Source: Lachnospiraceae bacterium (GTDB lineage Bacteria; Bacillota; Clostridia; Lachnospirales; Lachnospiraceae). Taken from it: 64,000 nucleotides of DNA. The position numbers and the translations under genes are program-made. Shown here one piece after another: positions 1 to 8,340 of the stretch (positions within the stretch are counted from its first letter, which is position 1; each line of letters begins with the position of its first letter). Location: positions 36,461-100,460 of the forward strand of contig JAFUXG010000022.1 in NCBI GenBank assembly GCA_017470935.1. The letters run 5' to 3'. The notes under the pieces are model-generated. The model worked only from the letters and a program-made list of their open reading frames with translations, was not told the origin of the DNA and searched no databases.

Positions 1-41
1 TCAAGGCATACAAAAAAAGTTATCCACAATCATTTCTTCAT

Positions 42-1451
42 CTAATCGTCCAGATAGAAATCCTCCGCTTCATTGCCGTCACTTTTCACATCATAAGAGT
101 TATCCTTCGCCGTGCTTTCTTTTGTTGTGCTTTCCCGTCTGTTATTACGATCTGAACCTTTATCAGCTTCAACACCCTTGCTGACAGTAAGAATAATCTC
201 TGTAATTGCGCCCTCATTATAGCTTGTGTCAGGCGCAACATTCTGCGACATGACAACTCCCTCATCAACACTGTCACTGAATGAGTCCTCCGTCTTCACG
301 GTCATTTTCCCATCAGCCTGTTTTATGGCCGTTTCCGCATCCTGAAGCTTCATTCCTGTAACATCAGGCATCTTGCAGAGAACTATTTCCTCTGCGGTAT
401 CATCTTCACTTACTGCTTCGGTCGAAGCCTCCGTTGCCGGGACAGATGTATTATCCATATCTAATGAAGACCTTCCCTTATTCAACAAAACAGCTATTAG
501 TATAAATGCTGCAGCAGCGGCAATTCCTGCACCTGCAAAACGCCATTTATTAGTTCTTACAGTATTATCATATCCATTCACTATATCCGAATCGGCATCA
601 TTACCATATACAGTGGCCACATCCTCTTCCGTGGGTGCTACCGTAAGTGCATTGATAAGCTCATTTACATCACGGTACCTCTCTGCACGGCGTATCGACA
701 TGCCCCGCGTGATGGCAGCATTTTTCCAATCATCTATATCTATCCCCTGTTCGGCAAGAGAAACAAGAGCCTTCCCCTGCAGTCTTGCAATGGCATCAAC
801 CGGGGTTTTTCCGCTAAGGGCGGTATATATAACGGCACACAAACCATACACATCTGTCCACGCGCCCAATTCACCATCATGAAGATACTGCTCAGGCGGA
901 GCATAGCCTGCCTTCAGCAAAACAGTCGTCGTTTTGTCGGGGGTAATCCTGCTTGCTGCTCCAAAGTCGATCAGATACAATTTGTTATCCATTCCTATCA
1001 TCAGGTTATCAGGACTGATATCGCGGTGAATCAGTCCGTGTCTGTGCAGCGTGACAAGCGACTTCATAACGGGCAGCATCATTTCCAGTAATTCATCATA
1101 ATCAAACCTTCCGTGAAGAGAAACATACTTCTTCAACGTGATACCGTCTATATGATCCATGACAATATATGCCGTATTTTCTGTCTTAAAGCAATCCCAC
1201 ACTCTGACTATTCCGTCAAGATAGCTGTATTCCTTTAACACGTCAGCCTCTTGGACGAAACGGTTAAGTCCTTTTTCGAATTCTTCCTCATTAAATGACT
1301 TATCGGGAGCGTATTCCTTAACCGCAACATGTAAACCGCTTTCAATATCTGTCGCAAGATAAGTTACTCCAAAGCCACCCTCTCCCAGAACCCTTACTAT
1401 CTTATAACGTTCATGTATAATTGTATTGTCCGGAAGTCCTCTCCCGCTCAT
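42..1451 (-). CDS. PASTA-domain Ser/Thr protein kinase
   Basis: Membrane Ser/Thr kinase of 469 residues. An N-terminal kinase domain (about 15-275) has the glycine loop GEGGFG, the VAVK lysine near 45, HRDISPDN at 142 and DFG at 162. The catalytic loop has Ser where most kinases have HRDLKP, a variant I recall from clostridial FHA-linked kinases. One membrane span (about 304-323) leads to a single extracellular PASTA repeat (361-427) and a charged tail. Most PASTA kinases of this phylum carry three or more repeats, so its cell-wall sensor part is short. I start at the second of two adjacent ATGs because GGGGTG lies 5 bases before it. The upstream LytTR-FHA gene ends 4 bases before this start, so the two are probably translationally coupled. 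Confidence 0.88.
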   Translation of the reverse strand: MSGRGLPDNTIIHERYKIVRVLGEGGFGVTYLATDIESGLHVAVKEYAPDKSFNEEEFEKGLNRFVQEADVLKEYSYLDGIVRVWDCFKTENTAYIVMDHIDGITLKKYVSLHGRFDYDELLEMMLPVMKSLVTLHRHGLIHRDISPDNLMIGMDNKLYLIDFGAASRITPDKTTTVLLKAGYAPPEQYLHDGELGAWTDVYGLCAVIYTALSGKTPVDAIARLQGKALVSLAEQGIDIDDWKNAAITRGMSIRRAERYRDVNELINALTVAPTEEDVATVYGNDADSDIVNGYDNTVRTNKWRFAGAGIAAAAAFILIAVLLNKGRSSLDMDNTSVPATEASTEAVSEDDTAEEIVLCKMPDVTGMKLQDAETAIKQADGKMTVKTEDSFSDSVDEGVVMSQNVAPDTSYNEGAITEIILTVSKGVEADKGSDRNNRRESTTKESTAKDNSYDVKSDGNEAEDFYLDD

Positions 1452-1455
1452 CATA

Positions 1456-2517
1456 TCACCCCAATCGATACACGTTATCGGTACCGCCAAAGCTTAATTC
1501 CGTCCCCGGCTTTAAGCAGTAATCCGTGTCAGGTGCAAGCCGTTTCCTTCCCTTCAGGTAGGTTCCGTTTTTGGACACATCAACAAGCTCATACATATTG
1601 TCAGCTTCATGATACACCACAATACAATGAAGACGGCTTACCAAAGGCATGTTAAGTACAATATCACAAGTCTTTTCGTCTCTGCCTATCAGCAGTTTTT
1701 TCTCAGGGCGAAAATGAAACTGCGCACCCTCATGTATTCCCTTCACGCCTACCAACACACCCTGTTTCTCACTCTTTTTATCTGCGGTAACACCGCCAAT
1801 ATCCTCATTATCATCTGTACCGATGTTTTCATACACCAGTTCCCTGTCAACTCTCTCTTTATACTTTCTTCCTACCGGTATAAGTTCCTGGTCCATCCAT
1901 ATTCCATTACTGTCATAACCGGTGATATACCTCTTAGATACAATATAGCTTTGGTGGCATCGTAAAAAGCCCTCATCTGCCAGCAACTCCTCCACCACAT
2001 ACATTTTCTCATTGTATTCATAATCACTTAGTGTAGTATGCAGAATTATATGTCTGTTTCTGCTTTCAACATACATAATATATCTGACCGGCACCATTAT
2101 CTGTTCTCCATCACTTCTTATGGTTATGCACCTTGAAAGCTCATCATCCTTATTGAGCTTACGCATTATCTCCGCTTTCAGCTCCTGCTGCTTCAGGCGT
2201 TTTAAATTGTATGCGTACACATGGTATCTTACTCCCGAGACTGACTGCTCCTTAACACCTTCAAAGAAGATGATTGAAGCATCCGGTCTTATACGATATA
2301 GATAATCAACCGTCTCCACTCCTTCTTCCCTGAATATGGCATCATCCAGAACAAACATGGAAACGTCAAGAAATCTCTCACTTTTTCTGTCACAAAGCAC
2401 CTCAACCGGAATGCTTTCGTACACAACATCCCCACATCCAGAAATTATTCCTTCAAGAAGTTTTCGAATGTGGCTTTCATACCGTTTGTCTTTAGTGCTT
2501 ATACCAATCTTAAACAT
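1456..2517 (-). CDS. LytTR DNA-binding protein with C-terminal FHA domain
   Basis: A 353-residue probable transcription factor. The first 110 residues resemble a degenerate response-regulator receiver, the middle (about 115-215) is a LytTR-type DNA-binding domain (HQSYIVSKRYI and VPVGRKYK-like motifs), and the C terminus (about 255-350) is an FHA phosphothreonine-binding domain with IGRD, SRLH and NGT. It stands directly upstream of the Ser/Thr kinase, so phospho-dependent docking on that kinase is the natural inference. The start at 2517 follows GAAGGTGAT with good spacing. A longer reading to 2661 exists but has no convincing ribosome binding site. Confidence 0.85.
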   Translation of the reverse strand: MFKIGISTKDKRYESHIRKLLEGIISGCGDVVYESIPVEVLCDRKSERFLDVSMFVLDDAIFREEGVETVDYLYRIRPDASIIFFEGVKEQSVSGVRYHVYAYNLKRLKQQELKAEIMRKLNKDDELSRCITIRSDGEQIMVPVRYIMYVESRNRHIILHTTLSDYEYNEKMYVVEELLADEGFLRCHQSYIVSKRYITGYDSNGIWMDQELIPVGRKYKERVDRELVYENIGTDDNEDIGGVTADKKSEKQGVLVGVKGIHEGAQFHFRPEKKLLIGRDEKTCDIVLNMPLVSRLHCIVVYHEADNMYELVDVSKNGTYLKGRKRLAPDTDYCLKPGTELSFGGTDNVYRLG

Positions 2518-2687
2518 GTGTATCACCTTCATTAATATTGAATCGTGCAGATTTTCTGCATGATGACACGCTTCTCGCCATATAAAGGCAGTGTTTGCAT
2601 ATGCCTTTATATGGCGGGGAGAACATGCAAATGACAGGCCATCCGCCGGACAACCTGTCAAATCATAACTTACTCATTACATACTTC

Positions 2688-4793
2688 TTACTCTGCCTTC
2701 AATACAATTGCAGAAATCTTCGGCACTGAAATCCTAAGCTGGTTATCTGTTACTGAATATGCCTTAGGCTCAAGAATGTATGACTCCTCAGTAGTCAGGA
2801 TAAGCTGGCGCATAACAGTACCATTTACAACTCCAAGTCTGTCTACATCAAGGCAAAGAGAGACCTCCTCATAATTGTTGTTGAGTATCACAACAATCTT
2901 ATCCTTACGGTTGAAACGTCCGTAGGCAACCACCTTATGGGCACCATGTAAGAACATCAGAGACCCCCGCTTTAACACCTCGTTTTCCTTATGGATCTTG
3001 ATCATATCCCGATGGAACAGAATAAGATCTCTGTCCTCATGTCCCCATGGATATGTACGCCTGTTGTCAGGGTCGGTCCAGCCGCAGAGTCCGGCCTCGT
3101 CTCCATAATAAATGGTAGGTGCGCCGGGCCAGGTCATCTGGAAAACTACCGCCTCACGAAGCACTCCCTTATTCACATTCTCATTAGCCGCATCAGGACC
3201 AAGTGTATGGGTTCTTCCCACACGCCTGTTAGTTCTTGTAAGGAATCTTGAATGATCATGGTTTGAAAGCTCATTCATGGATACCTCTAAGGACTGCTGA
3301 TGGAATCGGCTCATATGGTGTCTCAAGGATCCTATAAGCACATCAGGATTACCGAGAAGGTCTCCGCGGAATTCATCCGAATGCTTCTCCACGCCTGTAA
3401 GGAACCATGTAATAGGCTCCATAAATGCATCATAGTTCATAACAGTATCCCACTGGTCCCCCTGTAACCAGTTGTGGGGATCTCCATAGTGCTCTGCCAA
3501 TATAATGGCGTTGGGATTAGCCTCCTTCACGACCCGTCTGAAATCCCTCCAGAACCTGTGGTTGAATTCCTCTGAGTGTCCAAGGTCTGCTGCCACATCA
3601 AGCCGCCATCCGTCCACGTTAAAAGGTGGAGACACCCATTTCTTGCCTATATACAATATGTAATTATATAGCTCCTCTGAATCCTCGTAGTTGAGCTTAG
3701 GAAGGGTGTCATGCCCCCACCATCCGTCATAGCTTCCGTTATATGGCCATGCATTTTCATCATAGAACTTGAAAAAGCTTCTATATGGACTATCAGCTGA
3801 GGGGTAAGCACCTGGCTCGTAGCCCTCCTGTCCCTCGTAGATAAGCTCCCTGTCCAGCCATTTATTAAATGAACCACAATGGTTGAACACTCCGTCAAGT
3901 ATGACCTTCATGCCACGCCTGTGGATCTCCTCCACCAGCTGGCGGAACAGCTCGTTGCTTGCAACAAGATTTTCCTTGTTGGTCACACGATTAATATAAC
4001 GTGTGGAATTCTTATTGACCTTATCGCCGTCCTTAAGCACATACCCGTCATCCTTCACAATGCGGCCAAAATGGGGATCAATATAATCATAATCCTGGAT
4101 ATCATACTTATGATTAGAGGGCGACACAAAGATAGGATTCAAGTAAAGCACCTCTACACCCAAATCCTGAAGATAGTCTAATTTGTTCATTACCCCCTGA
4201 AGGTCACCGCCATAGAAGCAGCGCACATCCATGGCATCAGGATATTTGCGCCAGTCAGAAACCTTTCTTGAGAAATCACCTATATAGAAATATTCATCAT
4301 CTAACACATCATTGCTTGGATCTCCGTTGCAGAAACGGTCCACATATATCTGGTACATTACTGCACCCTTAGCCCAATCAGGGGTCTTGAAGCCCGGCAT
4401 AATAGTGAAATTGTAGTCGGGATTGACCTCTGTCTGAACACCTATCTTATTATAATAGCAAAGGGTGTTACCTGATACGATCTCATAATAATACTCTACA
4501 CGCTCCTTCTTAACAGGGGGGAGCACCGCCTCATAGTAATCAAATGCTGCATCGCTCTCTCCAACCTTCATCTCTATCCTGTTACCGTCACATATAAGAT
4601 ACACGTGATCCACGTTACCCTTTGCAGTACGGAACTTAAGGGTTATGGAATCTCCCGGCATTGGCTCCGCTGGAATCCTGTAATCTCCTGTGCCATCTGC
4701 AAAAAGTGCATCGGAACGTATTGCCGGTTTATTCTGAAAAACATAAGCCTGAATCTTCTGCGCCTTTGTAAAGCTTCTAAATGAATAACCCAT
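2688..4793 (-). CDS. GH13 alpha-amylase family enzyme (neopullulanase/cyclomaltodextrinase-like)
   Basis: A 701-residue glycoside hydrolase of family GH13, expected to cut alpha-1,4 (and perhaps alpha-1,6) glucans. The first 120 residues look like a beta-sandwich N-terminal module as in neopullulanases. The TIM barrel carries the family signatures: GWRLDV with the nucleophile Asp near 395, LAEHYG with the acid/base Glu near 432, and NHDHSR near 512. No signal peptide is visible, so it probably acts in the cytoplasm on imported maltodextrins or glycogen. It is monocistronic, with its own sigma-A promoter and an AGGAGG site 12 bases before the ATG. The exact substrate cannot be read from the sequence. 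Confidence 0.9.
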   Translation of the reverse strand: MGYSFRSFTKAQKIQAYVFQNKPAIRSDALFADGTGDYRIPAEPMPGDSITLKFRTAKGNVDHVYLICDGNRIEMKVGESDAAFDYYEAVLPPVKKERVEYYYEIVSGNTLCYYNKIGVQTEVNPDYNFTIMPGFKTPDWAKGAVMYQIYVDRFCNGDPSNDVLDDEYFYIGDFSRKVSDWRKYPDAMDVRCFYGGDLQGVMNKLDYLQDLGVEVLYLNPIFVSPSNHKYDIQDYDYIDPHFGRIVKDDGYVLKDGDKVNKNSTRYINRVTNKENLVASNELFRQLVEEIHRRGMKVILDGVFNHCGSFNKWLDRELIYEGQEGYEPGAYPSADSPYRSFFKFYDENAWPYNGSYDGWWGHDTLPKLNYEDSEELYNYILYIGKKWVSPPFNVDGWRLDVAADLGHSEEFNHRFWRDFRRVVKEANPNAIILAEHYGDPHNWLQGDQWDTVMNYDAFMEPITWFLTGVEKHSDEFRGDLLGNPDVLIGSLRHHMSRFHQQSLEVSMNELSNHDHSRFLTRTNRRVGRTHTLGPDAANENVNKGVLREAVVFQMTWPGAPTIYYGDEAGLCGWTDPDNRRTYPWGHEDRDLILFHRDMIKIHKENEVLKRGSLMFLHGAHKVVAYGRFNRKDKIVVILNNNYEEVSLCLDVDRLGVVNGTVMRQLILTTEESYILEPKAYSVTDNQLRISVPKISAIVLKAE

Positions 4794-4828
4794 TATGAAT
4801 TATAACCTCCTGGGAAATACTGACTAAT

Positions 4829-4857
4829 ATTGTAACTGATTATCAAAGATATATCAA
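4829..4857 (-). promoter_or_regulatory. sigma-A promoter of the GH13 gene
   Basis: On the minus strand TTGATA (4857-4852) and TACAAT (4834-4829) are separated by 17 bases. The predicted leader is about 30 nt and runs straight into the GH13 ribosome binding site. Confidence 0.65.
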
Positions 4858-4866
4858 GAAAAAGTG

Positions 4867-4900
4867 AAAAGGACAGCCATTTCCGTTCGACTGCCCTTTT
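4867..4900 (-). terminator. Candidate intrinsic terminator
   Basis: A 10-bp stem (AAAAGGACAG with CTGCCCTTTT) around a 14-nt loop. Its single mismatch is a G-U wobble only in a minus-strand transcript, and that strand continues into T-rich sequence. It lies between structured element 1 and the GH13 promoter, so it could end a minus-strand transcript coming from that element. Confidence 0.45.
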
Positions 4901-5139
4901 CTGGAGAAGGTATTTTTTTGTTACTTATGGGGTGTAGCAAAAAAACTATATAATGTATTGGGGGGGTTACAAGTATTATTATATGTATTTTTGTCTGAAA
5001 GTGTTCACAAACAATCATTTTTTTTTGAAAAACTTTTGTGCAATTAGTCAAAAGACTTTGTCCATAAGCTCTAAAATAGGCTGATTTTTGTGTAAATTGT
5101 ACCAAATCGCATTTCTCGCATGACATTTTTTACAAGACA

Positions 5140-5423
5140 ATTACTGTTTAGTTCAGTTTTGAAACCGTACGCCGTCTGCCTTGCACAGACACCCTCAGGT
5201 CAGATGGCGGGTTGGACGGGATAAGAACTTCTAGGTGCCCCGAGAACACTTTGATACCGTCCGTGGCAAGGTGCTTAGTCGCCATCCATGGCTCCGGCGC
5301 ACCTGCTCGGCATCCATGCCTCGCATCCACTAGGTTTCTTACGGGACACCAAGAAGTTCTAATCCCTTTCCAAATGCCATCTGACCTGAGGGTATCTGCA
5401 CAAGGCAGACGGCTGTTTGTTGG
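5140..5423 (-). ncRNA. Structured element 1: long hairpin with conserved 68-nt core
   Basis: A non-coding element I do not recognise. The outer stem pairs 5171-5208 with 5376-5413 (38 positions, 3 mismatches, all G-U wobbles if the minus strand is transcribed). An inner stem pairs about 5219-5240 with 5341-5366. The apical core (5263-5330) matches element 2 at 64 of 68 positions, in the opposite orientation. In minus sense the core can fold as GGC-AUGGAU-GCC followed by a stem GCAGGUGC/GCACCUUGC that encloses GCC-AUGGAU-GGC. It is closed by GUGG/CCAC. The 3' flank CTAAACAGTAAT (5151-5140) and a CCA..AACAGC 5' flank recur in element 2. A DNA-level palindromic mobile element remains possible. 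Confidence 0.6.
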
Positions 5424-5462
5424 CAAAAGTTACTTAATAAAACGTAAGTATCGAACAATTAT

Positions 5463-5491
5463 TTGAATGATTAGATTTTACAAAGTATATT
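5463..5491 (+). promoter_or_regulatory. Predicted promoter of structured element 2
   Basis: TTGAAT (5463-5468) and TATATT (5486-5491) are 17 bases apart. Transcription would begin near 5498, just before the first stem arm of element 2. I saw no equally good promoter facing element 1 on the other strand. Confidence 0.5.
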
Positions 5492-5509
5492 GTGTTATAG
5501 TTTCGGTAT

Positions 5510-5797
5510 CCACGAACAGCAGGTAAGCTGATAGTATGGTGCGTTTTGTATGACATCTGGGAGGTGATGTAGAGTTTCTTAGTATCCCGATAAAAACCCA
5601 GCGGATGCGAGGCATGGATGCCGAGCAGGTGCGCCGGAGCCACGGAGGGCGACTAAGCACCTTGCCGCGTACGTCATCAAAGCTTTAACGGGATACTTAG
5701 AAACTCTTATCACCGTACAGCTAGTCATACAAAACGTACCATGCTATCAGCTTACCTGCGTACGACATACAAAAACAAAAGTTCACTAAACAGTAAT
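5510..5797 (+). ncRNA. Structured element 2: same core, unrelated stem arms
   Basis: Sister of element 1 on the opposite strand. The outer stem pairs about 5519-5554 with 5723-5758 (36 positions, 2 mismatches, both G-U wobbles in a plus-strand RNA). An inner stem joins GAGTTTCTTAGTATCCCG to its near-complement at 5690-5707. The arms share no sequence with element 1. The core (5601-5668) differs at four positions. Two of these form a compensatory change: the closing pair U-A in GUGG/CCAC becomes C-G in GCGG/CCGC. The second hairpin loop changes from AUGGAU to ACGGAG and so keeps ANGGA. CTAAACAGTAAT (5786-5797) marks the 3' flank. Confidence 0.6.
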
Positions 5798-5812
5798 ATT
5801 ATGCATTTAAAT

Positions 5813-5835
5813 AGCGCCCGCACAATGCGGGCGCT
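5813..5835 (-). terminator. Terminator-like hairpin downstream of ftsH
   Basis: A perfect 10-bp GC-rich stem (AGCGCCCGCA/TGCGGGCGCT) with a CAA loop, 6 bases past the ftsH stop codon. The T tract is weak on the minus strand (ATTTAAAT). It also lies just after structured element 2 on the plus strand, so it may stop transcription from both sides. Confidence 0.6.
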
Positions 5836-5841
5836 CATATG

Positions 5842-7677
5842 TTATGCGAACAAAGACTCAAATTCTTCTCTGTCTATTCTTTCTTTTTCAAGGAGACGTT
5901 CTGCACACTTGTGAAGCACATCAATATGCTCCTCTAAGATACGGCGGGCGTCTGCATAACACTCGTCGATAATACGCTTAACCTCCTTATCGATGGCTGC
6001 TGCGGTGGCCTCACCTAACATCCTCTGGTGTCCTATATCACGTCCCACAAAGGTTTCTTCCTCGTTATCGGTCTCGTAATTGATAAGACCCAGCTCGTCT
6101 GACATACCGTATTTCACAACCATGGCTCTTGCTGCTGCGGTGGCCTGCTTTATATCCTGGGATGCACCGGTGGTTATATCATCCATGATCATCTCCTCAG
6201 CGATACGTCCACCAAGGCTTACCTTGATATCCTGGAGAATCTTCCCCTTTGTATTGAATACGTTGTCATTCTCCGGAAGGGGCATGGTGTAACCTGCTGC
6301 GCCCTCGCCTGTAGGGATGATGGATACTGCATATACAGGTCCTACACCTTCTAACACATGGAAGAGGATAGCATGGCCTGATTCGTGGTATGCCGTGATC
6401 CTTCTTTCCTTCTCAGGCACTAAGCGGGACTTTCTCTCTGTACCGATACCCACCTTGATAAATGCCTTATCAATATCATCCTTAACAATGAACTGACGGC
6501 TGTTCTTTGCTGCATTGATCGCCGATTCGTTCATGAGGTTCTCAAGATCAGCTCCTGCAAAGCCTGCTGTTGTTCTGGCAATCTCATGGAGATCCACATC
6601 ATCCGCAAGCTTCTTATTCCTTGTGTGGACCTTAAGAATATCCTCTCTGCCTCTAACGTCAGGTCTTGTCACTGCTATCTTTCTGTCAAAACGTCCGGGA
6701 CGGAGAATCGCGGGATCAAGTATATCCACACGGTTGGTCGCTGCCATGACGATGATACCCTCGTTCACATTGAAGCCATCCATCTCCACTAACATCTGGT
6801 TAAGTGTCTGCTCTCTCTCGTCGTGGCCGCCCCCAAGGCCTGAGCCTCTTCGTCTTGCCACTGCGTCAATCTCATCTATGAACACTATACATGGTGAATT
6901 CTTCTTAGCCTCTGCAAAAAGGTCTCTTACACGGGAAGCACCCACACCAACGAACATTTCCACAAAATCAGATCCTGATATGGAGAAAAATGGTACCTTT
7001 GCCTCACCTGCAACTGCCTTGGCAAGAAGTGTCTTACCTGTTCCCGGAGGACCCACAAGAAGTATTCCCTTGGGGATTCTTGCTCCTAAATCAACATATT
7101 TTGAAGGATTCTTAAGGAAGTCCACGACCTCTGCCAGATCCTCCTTCTCCTCACGAAGGCCTGCCACGTCATCAAAGGACATCTGATTGTCATCCTCTGA
7201 GGTCATCTGTGCGCGGCTTCTTCCAAAGTTCATCATTGAGCCGCCGCCGCCACCTGCACCCTGGGCACCGGCAGTCATCATAATAACAATGATGATAGCC
7301 ACCAATCCAAGAAGATATGGCAATATACGCTCCACAAGGCTTGGACGTACAACATCACTCATTTTAAAATCAACATTAAGATTTTCTTCATTTACCAGAT
7401 TATCATATAGCTTCTGAAATTCTCCCACATCTGTAACATAAAATCTTACAGTGGTGCGGTCCTTCTTTGTAAGCTCCACTGTACCTGTAGGAATCTCAGC
7501 ATTCTGCTGAACATAGACGGATTTGACCTTACCGTCCCTCATGTCCTCCTCAAATGTGGTTTCGGTATAGCTTAGATCAACATCCTGATTGTTATTCTGA
7601 ATCAAGGCCAGAACCCCGAATATGATCAAAAACAATACCAGGTAGGAGATAAGACTCCTTCTCATATTTTTGTTCAT
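5842..7677 (-). CDS. ftsH: ATP-dependent zinc metalloprotease FtsH
   Basis: A 611-residue membrane AAA+ protease that degrades misfolded membrane proteins and regulators, acting as a hexamer on the cytoplasmic side. Two N-terminal spans (about 8-26 and 105-125) flank an extracytoplasmic part. The AAA domain has GPPGTGKT (about 207), the Walker B segment IVFIDEIDA and the second region of homology. The protease has HESGH near 430 as the zinc site. A Gly-rich linker follows the second span. Length is typical. It is the last gene of the spoIIE-tilS-hpt-ftsH run, a common clostridial order, and is preceded by GAGGAG. Confidence 0.97.
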   Translation of the reverse strand: MNKNMRRSLISYLVLFLIIFGVLALIQNNNQDVDLSYTETTFEEDMRDGKVKSVYVQQNAEIPTGTVELTKKDRTTVRFYVTDVGEFQKLYDNLVNEENLNVDFKMSDVVRPSLVERILPYLLGLVAIIIVIMMTAGAQGAGGGGGSMMNFGRSRAQMTSEDDNQMSFDDVAGLREEKEDLAEVVDFLKNPSKYVDLGARIPKGILLVGPPGTGKTLLAKAVAGEAKVPFFSISGSDFVEMFVGVGASRVRDLFAEAKKNSPCIVFIDEIDAVARRRGSGLGGGHDEREQTLNQMLVEMDGFNVNEGIIVMAATNRVDILDPAILRPGRFDRKIAVTRPDVRGREDILKVHTRNKKLADDVDLHEIARTTAGFAGADLENLMNESAINAAKNSRQFIVKDDIDKAFIKVGIGTERKSRLVPEKERRITAYHESGHAILFHVLEGVGPVYAVSIIPTGEGAAGYTMPLPENDNVFNTKGKILQDIKVSLGGRIAEEMIMDDITTGASQDIKQATAAARAMVVKYGMSDELGLINYETDNEEETFVGRDIGHQRMLGEATAAAIDKEVKRIIDECYADARRILEEHIDVLHKCAERLLEKERIDREEFESLFA

Positions 7678-7784
7678 TTACTTATGTCTCCTCGTATAAA
7701 ATATATTTGCAAGCTGCTGCTTTGAATAGTGTAAATGCGGGCATGCCGCCATTAACATATCACTGCAGTATTAATATAATCAGA

Positions 7785-8309
7785 TTAATCCTCCACAACC
7801 ACTCCCACATAAGGAAGATTTCTGTGCTGCTGTGCATAGTCCAGGCCATATCCCACAACAAACTTATTGGGAATATCAAAGCCTACATAATCTGCCTTCA
7901 CATCAGCCTCGTGATTGTCCTTCTTGTCCAGCAGTGTGATTATCTTAAGTGTCTTCGGCATTCTTGCCGCTAGCAATATACGCAGGTTATATAATGTCAC
8001 TCCCGAATCAAGAATGTCCTCAACAATAAGCACATCCTTATCATATATATCCTCATCAAGCTCCTTCTTAACTGTAATCTCCCCGGCTGACACCATTCCG
8101 TCACCATAGGATGATACCGACATAAAATCCATGGTCACCGGTATAGTAAGCTTCTTTGCCAGCTCACAGGCAAAGAATACGCTACCCTTCAATATCACAA
8201 TTAAATGAAGCTCCTTTCCTTCATAGTCCTTGTTAAGCTGCCCGGCAAGCTCGTCAATCCTGGCATTAATCTTCTCCTCTGAGATTAGTTCGTCAATGTG
8301 ATAATCCAT
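7785..8309 (-). CDS. hpt: Hypoxanthine phosphoribosyltransferase
   Basis: A 174-residue purine salvage enzyme that converts hypoxanthine or guanine plus PRPP to IMP or GMP. The PRPP-binding motif VLIVEDILDSGVTL lies near residues 93-106, and VGFDIPNKFVVGYGLDY is the usual base-binding end. The start follows AAGGAGCGGGTT. It sits 31 bases downstream of tilS and 107 upstream of ftsH, the standard tilS-hpt-ftsH order, so it is probably part of one transcript. Confidence 0.96.
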   Translation of the reverse strand: MDYHIDELISEEKINARIDELAGQLNKDYEGKELHLIVILKGSVFFACELAKKLTIPVTMDFMSVSSYGDGMVSAGEITVKKELDEDIYDKDVLIVEDILDSGVTLYNLRILLAARMPKTLKIITLLDKKDNHEADVKADYVGFDIPNKFVVGYGLDYAQQHRNLPYVGVVVED

Positions 8310-8340
8310 AACCCGCTCCTTAGTGTATTATTTTTGTAAG

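Noticed and set aside
20-29. A DnaA-box-like TTATCCACAA at the left edge
   Set aside because: A single box beside a kinase gene; no cluster, no dnaA or dnaN, no AT-rich unwinding region.
4854-5126. A 90-codon open frame upstream of the GH13 gene
   Set aside because: Low-complexity, rich in rare composition, no ribosome binding site, and it covers the GH13 promoter and a terminator-like hairpin.
5148-5660. Open frames of 60-92 codons on both strands in the hairpin elements
   Set aside because: They arise from the paired arms and the shared core, lack ribosome binding sites, and the mismatch pattern fits RNA pairing, not codon conservation.
5140-5797. Retron msr-msd or group II intron as the explanation of the hairpin elements
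   Set aside because: No reverse transcriptase or maturase gene is nearby and no intron domain V-like motif or retron-type flanking repeats were recognised.
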